DNA of 64,000 nucleotides, from NCBI GenBank assembly GCA_964017045.1, contig OZ024807.1:15675941-15739940 (forward strand). Reading direction: 5' to 3'. The notes beneath the pieces are model-generated. The model did no database searches and had not been told where the DNA came from. It saw only the letters and a list, made by a program, of their open reading frames with translations. The DNA is from Omphiscola glabra. Its lineage: Eukaryota; Mollusca; Gastropoda; Lymnaeidae. Positions within the stretch are counted from its first letter, which is position 1; each line of letters begins with the position of its first letter. A program made the translations under genes and the position numbers. Below, in pieces: positions 35,091 through 45,700 of this stretch.

Positions 35091-37585
35091 TTATTATTTA
35101 TATATATTTGTAAGGATTAAAATTTTTCAAAGTATGAAAGTCAATTCCCCAACCCAAAATTGTCCCGAATCATTAAATGATGTAATGAACTGTGTTATCT
35201 CACAGGAACACGTGACTAAATACCCCCGTGCCGCGGGTTTTTTCTTCTATACCGAATTCTTCCTGACAACCTGGCCACCGACCAACCCGGAAGAGGACTT
35301 GATGGTGAAACGCTACAGGTGAGACAATTTGAGTTTTTATAAATTAATTGGGAATTATTGTTATTTCTGCATGGTAATCAACTATGTTTTGAAATATTTA
35401 ACGCGAGAGCTAAATGGCACGAAGTTGTTATTGGACCGCTAGAACTCTGCTTCTAGGTTTGGTGGAAAAGTCTCAAAAGTGCACTCGGGACTTTCACCTT
35501 TTCCACCGGCCACGTAAGGCCATTTGTGAAACATTGCAGCGGCTCGAACTACATTTACTCTGTAACCAGTCAAGTTTTTGGCAGTTTCAGTCGGTTGACG
35601 GACCCTTTTAGATGGAAATGTTCGAGGCAGTGGGCAGACAACACGAGTGCCAAAGATGTATTCGCTAATAACATACCTCTTCCAAATTTAACAATACCCT
35701 CGTTTTGAAGCTATGTCGGAGACAGCAGAGGCTAGTTACCCAAATGCGAATCCGAGCATTGCCCCAGAAACACATACTTCAATAGTCTGGACAAATAACA
35801 AGGACCCAACCTGCAGGCATTGCAGCCCGGTCCCAGAAACTCTAGCGTATCTGTTTATCGAGTGCACGTCACTAGATGTTTCAGGGGAGACCAACGTGGC
35901 GAGAGAGCCCTACGCGAGGACAATGTTGTGTGGCACAGCCCAGCAGATGGAGCTGCTTGCCAATAGACCTTCCGAGATTTTAAGAGCGTGAGCTCAAACC
36001 TTCATCAGTATATAATATGTTTGTTATTAAGTTGTTTTTTTTTTAAATTTTTAAAATCGGTTTTAAACGTAATAAAACATGAATATCGCTTGTATTTTGA
36101 GATATTGCGGTGTTTTTGATCAGTCTGCATTAAATGATATTCTGTTTGAAATTGTTTCGCATTAAGGTTATATCGTGTCTGGATCAGTCTGCATTAAATG
36201 ATATTGTGTTTGAAATTGTTTCGCATTAAGGTGATATCGTGTCTGGATCAGTCTGCATTAAATGATATCGTGTCTGTTTTTCTTTAAGATGGTGTTGTTA
36301 GCAATGTTGTCAATATTTCAAAATGATCTTTCATTTCCATGAGTTTGTTAAAATGATGTTTTAATTGGAATAGTATTTTAAAATGAATTTGTAATTTATA
36401 TGTATATTAAAAATAAGGTTATAATTTCATGTGTGCATTAAAATGACATTTGAATTGCATGAGTATATTGAAATGACGTTTTAATTGCATGAGTTTATCA
36501 AAATGACGTTTTAATTGCATGAGTATATCAAAATGACGTTTTAATTGCACGAGTATATCAAAATGACGTTTTCATTGCATGAGTATATTAAAATACCACA
36601 ACATTTCCAATGTCATAAATAGTAACAAATAAGGTTTACATTATTATAAAAAAACAAATATTTTTTTTTCAGAAAGACGAGGATTGCACGGTGGGAATGT
36701 TGGAAATATGTTTACCTGACGTCACGAGTCCTGGCATCTATAACTCATTATGTGTACCCAGTCAGTGACGAATTCAATAGGTAAGAGTATTTTATACCAG
36801 ATACTCGATTATAGTATAGATGAATGTTCATATAATGCACCCCGATAGTTAAATGACACTTGCTACACTTCAATGACACTTGCACCCTGTAAATAATTCT
36901 TGATACCCAGAAATAGCACTTGCTAACTTTAACCGACACTTCCTACCCTTAAATATCACTAACTACACTTAAATGACTCTTGCTACTATTACATGACACT
37001 TGCTACCCCTTAAAAGACACCTGAAACCACTAAACATTTCTGTATACCCTAAAACAACACTTGCTGCCCTTAAATGACACTTGCTAACTTTAAATGACTC
37101 TTGTTACCATTAAATGACAATTGCTACCCTACCTAATTCTTGATGCCCATAGGCAAATGTCAATAACATAATTAGCCGCGACCCATTCGTATGTACACAT
37201 TTAAGAAGTTCGTCTATTTAATGACCTCTATCTTGTGCTACTTCTCCCATATTATGGAAAAAATGTGATTCCCGAAAAGACAATATTAACCAATAATTTG
37301 AGGAGGATATTAGAAGGGACATATTGTCTTAAATCATAAATAATGGCGGAAGTAATTTTTAACACACACCCCTCCCCCCCCCCAATTTTTTTTTTTAGTC
37401 AGCAACTGAAACCGGATTCTGCCATACTTCACCATTACCGACAATGTCCGGAAGACACGTGGAAAACCTGCAACGTGGAATCAAACGTGGACAACATCAT
37501 GACGAGATACACCGAACTGGATGAGAGGGTTCTCAAAGTGAGGACTGAGACCTCTACACAACCCAGCTGGACCCCAATCAAATAA
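32113..37585 (+). CDS. glycosyltransferase family 92 protein, copy B (5 exons)
   Basis: Exons: 32113-32253, 33214-33993, 35206-35318, 36673-36780, 37399-37585 (TAA stop); 442 residues, the shortest copy. Exon 1 gives a 47-residue tail plus anchor (hydrophobic about 27-44). The stem is almost absent: exon 2 opens ETWTTTGPSK and enters the catalytic domain at once. GT92 motifs: GGIALCGK at 181-187, EWFE at 201-204, SHDLDEMIIPR with Asp289 and Asp291. Exon phases match copy A exactly. Against A, the last codons are lost because AAA became TAA, removing about 13 residues. The 5'-UTR acceptor (CTTGTATAG) lies 56 nt before the ATG, the same distance as in A. A possible AATAAA follows at 37650. I infer a Golgi glycosyltransferase of unknown acceptor. 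Confidence 0.92.
34050..34330. repeat. dispersed repeat in GT92-B intron 2
   Basis: Shares CAGATTTATTT, ACCAACTATTTCAGAAA, CTCATTTAGC and ATGTGCCAAGTTTCAG plus TCGAT with 47780-48265 in the same order. It is probably a SINE or short DNA transposon relic; ends are not clear. Confidence 0.65.
34980..35100. repeat. AT microsatellite
   Basis: TATATA/AAATA tracts in GT92-B intron 2, about 110 bp before exon 3. Another TA tract is at about 34497-34510. Confidence 0.85.
35600..35991 (+). pseudogene. probable LINE C-terminal fragment in GT92-B intron 3
   Basis: An RNase H-end-like piece (CSRQWADNTS, about 35632-35662) is followed by a 92-codon open stretch with a Cys/His cluster (CRHCSPVPETLAYLFIECTS) and a tail that resembles the region after RNase H in Jockey/CR1-type LINEs. 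The corresponding part of GT92-A intron 3 aligns before this point and lacks it. Assignment rests on pattern similarity only. Confidence 0.45.
36100..36275. repeat. ~64-bp repeat
   Basis: Two full units and a partial third containing GATCAGTCTGCATTAAATGA and TTGTTTCGCATTAAGG, in GT92-B intron 3. Confidence 0.8.
36310..36597. repeat. 30-bp minisatellite in GT92-B intron 3
   Basis: About nine units containing AAAATGACGTTTTAATTGCA and TGAGTAT, about 75 bp before exon 4. It is the counterpart of the 29-bp array in GT92-A. Confidence 0.85.
36800..37140. repeat. degenerate ~20-bp repeat in GT92-B intron 4
   Basis: Imperfect units of TTAAATGACACTTGCTAC with variable length. Confidence 0.7.
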
Positions 37586-37655
37586 GACAAAAACCACGAA
37601 TAGAGTTGCCACGCAACACTAGACCTTAAATGCGGTTGGGGGGGGGGTAAATAAA

Positions 37656-38609
37656 CGGGATTACTGATCTAGAGTTCTAGGAGAAGGATTAATACTATCT
37701 ATGGTGGCATTTAGACTCTATTTCAACCATTTGTGTGTGTGTGTTTTTGAAGTCGGATTTCTTCGTAATGGCACGTTAACACTGGGGTTTTGTTTAAGCC
37801 ACAAACCTGATTGGTGAATCCATGTTGAGAAACAATGGCGCAAATGTTCCACGCAGGTGTTCACACTGCGCAGGCAAAGCTATGGCATCTCAACTGTTGT
37901 TTGTATTCATCAATTTTAAAGTTTTGTGCTAGTCCAACGGTCAGAAACTTGCGTCTGCAAATGGCTATGTAAATTAAATAAATTCGACCTGTTTCTTCTA
38001 ACTGTGATGTTACAAATAACCACTCGAGCAAGGAAAAATTAAGACGAAAACAATTATTAAAAAAAAAAAGTCATTTATTCTAATTTTGAGAACACGTCAT
38101 TCTTCCTCTAAAATCTTTTTTTGTCATGCCGTGTCCAATAAATTACATTTTTTTATATTTCAAAAATTTCATTGAATCTTCTAATTCTAACTACAAAATA
38201 TGGCTATTTTACGAACACATCTAATATTTAATATGTGTAAACAAGTCAGCCGATATTAAATTCATCATTTCCGTGTGTGAGCTCTCCATTTTCCACCAGT
38301 TGTAACTCTACTAATAATCTGTCAGCTGATGACAAGACTGAATGATGAAAATGTGATGGGATAACTTTTGTATATTCATTGCCAGCAGACGACATGAAGC
38401 TACACTATAAATGAATCTCGAGACAGTGAAATTTATTTACTTTGTTTTTTTAAAAGCAACGAGTATCACGTGATCACAGAACGTTGTGAATCCAAGGAAC
38501 AACACAACGGGTGTTAACCTAAAGTGCTTGTAAGGTCTGAAGGGAGGTGAACGGGTTGTAAATGAATTTTTGTTTCAATTATCAGATTTAAAGTTGATCT
38601 TTTTACGTT
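37656..38609. other. 3' flank of GT92-B
   Basis: Non-coding. Short stretches align with the GT92-A 3' flank (for example TAATGGCACG). A TG run is present at about 37732. No gene recognised. Confidence 0.5.
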
Positions 38610-38715
38610 TACTCTGTGCATTTATGTTCGGTGTTCACAATTATGTTTGGTGCGCACGTTTTGGGTTTGTTGTCCACAATTATGTTTGGTGCGCACGTTT
38701 AGGTTTGTTGTCCAT
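38610..38715. repeat. ~38-bp repeat split by a LINE tail
   Basis: Two to three units of ATTATGTTTGGTGCGCACGT. A further unit resumes at about 39020 on the other side of the LINE fragment. Confidence 0.7.
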
Positions 38716-39022
38716 CACAGCATTCAAAACTGCACTCAAACAACTTCTATTTAAACTCAGCTATCCTGAATGATTCCCCCCCCCCCCCCTCACCGACAAA
38801 CGATACTGATGGGTGCCGTCCATGGCTTGACATTTAAATGCATGTAGTTATGGAATGGTTGGGCGAATACACATTTGTTTTGTTTTATTTAATTAATGTA
38901 TGTTAATTTTTAAGTTCATGATCATGTTAGTTAAAATGTATGTACAGCGTGGTGAGCCCAGCCCTACGTTGGGGTACTAAGCTATAAAAAAACTTCTATA
39001 ATAATAATAATTATTATTATTA
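38716..39022 (+). mobile_element. LINE 3' end, second copy
   Basis: Starts within the RT C-terminus (ITAFKTALKQLLFKLSYPE, then stop) and continues through the 3' UTR shared with 26640-27108 (CCGTCCATGGCTT, ACAGCGTGGTGAGCCCAGCC) to an AAT/ATT tail. It is severely 5'-truncated. Confidence 0.85.
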
Positions 39023-39049
39023 TGTTTGGTGCGCACATTCGGGTTTTAA

Positions 39050-40184
39050 ACTGTTTTGTTGAATTAATTTTTTAGTACTTGTATGATTATATAACTTTTT
39101 AATCATTTATTTATAATCACCATGATATCATTCAACCATTAAAACTGATGATCCTTATGATATTACTTAATACTTATAGAGAGCCATTCCATGTAAACAA
39201 AATACTTTTTTTTAAAAATACCCTGGATCCTGTTTGGGGTAAGGCAAATAATGCATAACTACGAATAATTAATTATTTTATTCGTTGAAATTATCCGGAA
39301 GTTGTACAAAAAATTTCTCTCATGAGATCAAGGTAAACCGACTCAGTCACATATGTGCCACATTTTAGCTCTTTAGCTCCAACAACAATAAAACTAAGCC
39401 CAGCACGGAGATGAAAGACAATATATTAAAGATGGAAAAATATCTTTAAATCTAGACATGATTCAAATATTTCATTATAATGTTATGCAAACTATCCCTT
39501 TTCATCATAGCCAACACGGAAAATGTAGATGCAATTGAGTGTACATTGGGTGGACAGGCGTAATGGTAGTACCATAATAACATTATATTTATATTAAGTG
39601 TCCACATGTTTTGAAATTAGAACCAAACTAAAAGAATGAATGAATCGATGGATGCATGCTTTGATGGATGGATAATGGAAGGATGTGTGGATGGATTGAT
39701 GCGTAGATGGATTAATTGAAATATGGATTTTTTTCTTCTTTCAATTGGAGGAATTAAAAAGGAAAATCTCAAACATTGCACATATGATTAAATTGCCGGA
39801 AGACAGTGTCACATCAATGGTTTCCCTTATGTCAAACCTTCTACGATTTTTAATTGTTTTAATTAATTTTTTAAAAAATTTTTGACTCTTTTTAAGGATA
39901 TTTATTACAAGACCAATCGATAAATCACTTCTTTGATATGTTTGTGAATGTGACGTGTTGTGCTATAGACTGATAATGCACTGCACACGTGTAGCTCTTC
40001 ACTCATCGGATTTATCAACAGGTGTCATTAAGTATTTGTAACATTTTTATAAGCAACCTGTTGCCAAGAAAAGGTTTGTTTTATCTAGAGGTTATGCCAT
40101 TGTGCTGCTGTGGAAAGACAATACAACCAAGGAAAACCAGCCTATACCAGGGACATTACCTGGGACTTGGTAATTCTTGGTTAG
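39050..40184. other. intergenic DNA, homologous to GT92-A flank
   Basis: About 39440-39880 aligns with 13360-13860 (TGCAAACT, GAATGAATGAATCGAT, CATCAATGGTTTCC). No exon recognised. Confidence 0.6.
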
Positions 40185-40400
40185 ATACATGTAATGTGAT
40201 CATTCTTTTTAGATTCATGTAATGTAAGAATTCTTTATAGCTACATGTAATGTAAGCATTCTTTATAGCTACATGTAATGTAAGCATTCTTGTTAGATAC
40301 ATGTGATCATTCTTTTTTAGATACATGTAATGTAAGCATTCTTTGATAGATACATGTAATGTAAGCATTCTTTGTTTGATACATGTAAAACGGTCATTCT
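40185..40400. repeat. ~26-bp minisatellite
   Basis: About eight units of ATACATGTAATGTAAGCATT; each holds the palindrome ACATGT. It is followed at 40455-40660 by sequence homologous to 18820-19010. Confidence 0.88.
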
Positions 40401-41084
40401 ATAAAGTTGTGGCTTTTTAAAAAAAGTCTCAAGCTCATGTATCATAACCATATAAAAACTACACAAGTCCTACAAATTCCCTTCCTTATGTTTGTAAATA
40501 CTACAACACAAAACGAAGAACGGAATGGCACGTCTGTACTTTTCATGTCTATGCAAATGAAAAAGTACAGCAGTGAGAAACACGATCACCATAGTGTTAC
40601 TTTTCTGTACCAACCTTTAACTACTAATGTACGGTTATTTCCACTTAACCTCAGCCAAGATTCAATGAACGAATTAATTATACTGTGAAGGAATTATTGT
40701 TATTTGAAGATTTAGCTAAATACTTTTACCATTCGTGTGGCAGGTGTCTACCAGCATTTCACTTTACGTTATGTCTGGGCCGTTATCAAGGCCTCACCAG
40801 CAGCATCTGCTGAATAACTGTTGCTAGAGATGTATGGAACCATGTACATTATGAACTTAAAAAGCTCTTAAATGTGCTGAAACAAAAGTACCGAATTTGT
40901 TATGTCATACCTCCTGAACGCAATGATTGTTCTGTGGGAGCTCTTGGTCGAAATTCCTTTACCGTAAAAGCTGTAATTTAGAGTGTATACATAACAGTCA
41001 TAAGCTCAGCACTGCAGTCTTATCACGTTAACTCAGACGTTCAACGGGTGGGGGCTTTTTGTGCAAACATTTTTATTTACACAG

Positions 41085-41200
41085 TTCGGTGCGCTTTCAA
41101 ATCCGCATTGAAATAAGGATTTTGGTGCGCTTTCAAATCCATATTTAAAATAAGGATTTTGATGCGCTTTCAAATCCGTATTGAAATAAGGATTTCAAAT
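41085..41200. repeat. ~36-bp repeat, three copies
   Basis: Units of GGTGCGCTTTCAAATCC followed by ATTGAAATAAGGATTT. Confidence 0.85.
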
Positions 41201-42775
41201 ATATATTGATGGAAGTTTTTTTGTTTTTTATTTACCTTAATTAGCCTCGTACTTTAAATACAAGAAAATACGTGCTGAAGTGGGTTTTCGAAAATCCGTT
41301 TCATCGTCTTGGAAAAAAAAAAGATCCAGATAAAAAACTTTCAAAACCAGATCATATTACATGGGTGACTATTGGTGTATGGATTATTGATTTGATACAA
41401 GAAATATGTGTTTTAACAATTTCCGCCCACTACAACTCAAAGTTAAGCTTAAAAAAATCTGAGAGTTTAGCTTTGGGGGGGGGGGTGTGGGATTATAACT
41501 TTAAATAAGGATACATATCTCAGAACCCACTAATGTTGCACAAATACACTTCATATTTTAATAATTCATTAAAATTAAAGAAAATGGTTTGCCAATTCCT
41601 GCACATCAGATTCAGGGGCTTTGAAAAATAAAGAAACACTTTAAAATACTTCGTTTTGTGTTGTAGTATTTAAAAAGCTCCGTATCTGCGTATCAAGACA
41701 GGATGATGCTACACAGGTAAACAATGTTGTTTTGGATTCTTTGTTATTAAGTTATGGACATATATGATTTCTGTTTTTAGAAAATGTAGTGGCTCTGCAG
41801 AAAATGGTCGGTACACTTTAATAAATAATACCATTTTATGTTTGAGACCCGAAACTCGCAATTCCTAATGAAATACTGGGGGGAAAGGGAACTTTAACTA
41901 AACATATCCTAACACAATCACCTGTTATGTAGACGACTTGTTTTCCCGTCATTTTCCCCCATGAATGAACTCTAGCTGACCCTACCTCGGAACCGCATTT
42001 GGGGTGAGGCTAGCTAAAAATAGTCACTCTTGACCTTGTCTACAACTAAATAAAATTAATAGTCTGTATCTTTAAAAATTATGTAAGAAAATCTTGGAAG
42101 GAAAACATTGTGTAAGGCTTTTCTAGAAATATTAGTGAAACAGACTATAAAAGGAGACACACGAGAGATTCTTGGCTATTATTTATCACGAGATATTTTG
42201 AGCGTGTGTTATTTTTGCTATACGAGACAGGGATTTGTTTACCAACTTTTGCTGTGTGTGTGTAGAATCGTTTTCATCATTGTACATTTTTACACTATCG
42301 CATCTTCTTCAGCATTGTACCGGTACAAGCCAATCATTTTTCTGTAAGTCAATAGCTTTAATTTTTATTTATTTTTGATTTTGTAATTCATTATTAACAT
42401 AATAAAATTTATTAATTGTAATTGATTCTGGTTTGAGTATGGTATTCTTTGTTATTGTATTTAGTATATGGTATCGTCTTTTGTTGTGTACTGTTTTAGA
42501 ACGAGCCATATACTTAAATAAGAGATTAATCTCTCCATACTGACAACAGTACATAACAAACATATTCGGCTTTTAACAAATTAAATGTAGATGTGATCCC
42601 TCATGTCCTGTCATTATGTGCAACAGCCGTTAACACCTTCTAGTAAATAAATAAAACATAAACTGTAAATTCATACAAGAAAGTAGGTCGAAAATGTTAC
42701 GTGGCCTTTTTAAATATTTGACTATTAATGTTGAAAGCAATTTCGGAATACGCTCTCGGAAGAGACTCGATAGTG
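41201..42775. other. 5' flank of GT92-C
   Basis: No exon recognised. An in-frame ATG at 42728 lies upstream of the chosen GT92-C start and could extend it by 16 codons. Confidence 0.45.
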
Positions 42776-45700
42776 ATGACCGGAGAACACTCGTGTAGCC
42801 TTTGTACTTTTCTGTTGGCGGTTACACCAAGATGCACTTGCAAGAAGCGACGCCTACTGGGAATATCAGCCTTGGCGTTGGTCTTTTTGACATGCGTTAT
42901 ATTAAATACACAGGTAAGAACACGGACTGTGTTTTGTCTTAGTGAGAGTTTTACATAATTAACACAGATGAGAACACGAAAACTGTCTTAGTGACAGCCA
43001 TAATAATATATGCACGTGTGTAGAACAGCGAAATTGTCTTAGTTATAGTAATTGTCTTTAATAATTTAAAATTTTATTTTTAATTTAAGTATGATAAAAG
43101 TAAGGAAAAATATATGTATATTTATATTTAATCTCAGATTGTAACAAAAAACTGGCCAAGCTATGCATCAACAAATGATGTACACATAGAAGAAATCATC
43201 AGCAAACTCGACAACCCAGGGATAACCCGTAAGACAACCCGTGGACCAGCCAATGCAACTATGACAACAACTGCATCGTCCAGCGAAGAACCAGGGACGA
43301 AATATTTTATCAAAGTGAAAGAGGTTGAGCACTACATGTATTCAGCCATTGTTAACTTGGACAGTAACTACCAAGATACTAATTTTGCGAGTGTTATCAA
43401 CTATACTCTAAACGTTGTAATAACAAGCCTAGACGCCTCTAATGAGACATACGAGTGCTGTGTCATATTCAACGACATCAGGGACCCTATTGTTACGCCA
43501 GCAAGACTCTATTTCAGCTACACTGGTAGAACAGATGTTTACCTAGCCCGGCAGTACAGTTGTTCAGTGCCGGTCAACTCATCGCAAAGTTTACCACAGA
43601 AAGTTACCCTCACCACTTCATCGTCTTGTCCAAGTAGTCCCTACGATTACGTCACAATTGAATACCCAACTCGGCATCATGGTCGTATAGCACTGTGTGG
43701 CAAGGTCGTTTATGGCGGTGGCCGTGACCCGGAAGAGATCATCGAATGGTTTGAGATGCAGCGTATTCTTGGAGTGGACAAAATTCTCATTTATGATTTA
43801 GGAAATCCTGATAACTTAACCCGTGTTTTTAGACATTACCAAAATTTAGGATTCTTAGACGTGCAGCCATACGAGTTACCTGGAAAACCTAAAAATAGAA
43901 CGTTCTCGAAACCAAGACAACACTGGTATCAGTACGACGAGGATCAGACAATGGCGGTGTTGGAATGCAGACAACGAATGGGGGGATACGATTATATCAT
44001 AAGTCATGACTTGGACGAGATGATTATACCAAGGAAATATGTCACGCTGAAAACACTGTTTGAGGTAATCTTGTCAAGCTGAAAACACTGTTTGAGGTAA
44101 TGTTGTCACGCTGAAAACATTGTTTTTGAGGTAATCTTGTCACACTGAAAACACAGTTTGAGGTAATCTTAAACCACACCTACTCCCGACAAATTATTCA
44201 TTGTATAACCGTAGGATTAGAGAAATGATACATCTTGATTATGGCGGCGTTTCGGGTTTTGATTGGTAATTGCCAAATATGTTGTGTTCTTGATAATACA
44301 AAAATAATTTCAAAAGTTGTATGTAAGCTGATAAAGTTACCGGGAAAAAACAGAACTTCTCAGAATCGCATAAAAATGCTCGCTGCTGTAGGATCAGACA
44401 AGCGTGGTATTGGAATCTTGCAAATTATTTTTTTTTTTTGGTTGGGGGGGGGGGGGCATAAGAACATAAAGTAAGTTATTATCTGTACCAGATGATTATA
44501 TCATAAGTTATAAACTTGAACAGATGATTATATCATAAGTCTTGAACTGGACGAGATTTTATATCAAGGATAATGTGTGACGTTGAAACGTTGGAGTGAA
44601 TTTTAGTACATTCCAGCTGATCCAAGTAGATGGCTGTCTTCATGAATCATTCATTTGAGATTTCCTTATTCCGAATTGATAATTTGCATTGATCTAGAAG
44701 GCATCACTGGCTGGTTGATGCAATGTTGTTAAATGACGCTTTCCAGGAGATCTAAAGTTATGTTCTGAAAATTGGACGTCGTTTTGAAAGTCCGTCTCTC
44801 TAAGCGTTAGTTCCAGACTGACACAGGACTAGATAGTATGTTCCTTGAATGAATTAAATCGTTACATAGAGACGTGATCATAGCATTAAATGTACCTAGT
44901 TGCATATATTCATATGGTCTAAATTTATAGCCAGCAGACATTTTCAATGTGGATTTTATAGAACTGAAATTTTATGGGACTCAAGTCCCTTCAGCAATAC
45001 GGTCAGCAATACGGTAAGCAATAGGGTCAGCAATACAGTAAGCAATACGGTAAGAAATAGGGTCAGCAATACGGTAAGCAATAGGGTCAGCAATACGGTA
45101 AGAAATAGGGTCAGCAATACGGTCAGCCATACGGTAAGCAGTAGGGTCAGCAATAGGGTCAGCAATACGGTAAGAAATAGGGTCAGCAATACGGTCAGCA
45201 ATACGGTAAGCAATAGGGTCAGCAATAGGGTCAGCAATACGGTAAGCAGTAGGGTCAGCAATAGGGTCAGCAATTCGGTAAGAAATAGGGTCAGCAATAC
45301 GGTCAGCAATACGGTAAGAAATAGGGTCAGCAATATGGTCAGCAATACGGTAAGCAATAGGGTCAGCAAGAGTTTTCAACATCACTTAGAAGCAACGTAA
45401 GATTTGCCAAGATTCGGTAACATTTAATATAATATATTATCTTAGGATTAACTAACATTTAACATGTTACTCCACGATTTCATGACATTTCAAAGTCATC
45501 TTTTATCCCATGATGAAATGACACAAGTCAACTATATTTTAGCACATGATTGCATGAGATTTTCCATGATAATTTATCCCAGGAACATCAGACGCTGTTC
45601 CCCAGGGCCGCGGCTTTCTTCTTCCACACGGAGTATTTCATTACAACTTGGCAGCCGACCAACCCAGAGGAGGACTTAATGGTCAAACGTTACAGGTGAG

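Noticed and set aside
42728..42775. Upstream Met as start of GT92-C
   Set aside because: Possible, but the second Met aligns with the start and length of copies A and B; the extra 16 residues have no counterpart.
44900..45400. 166-residue SNTVSNRV-repeat protein
   Set aside because: 12-bp array inside GT92-C intron 2; open on both strands for trivial reasons.
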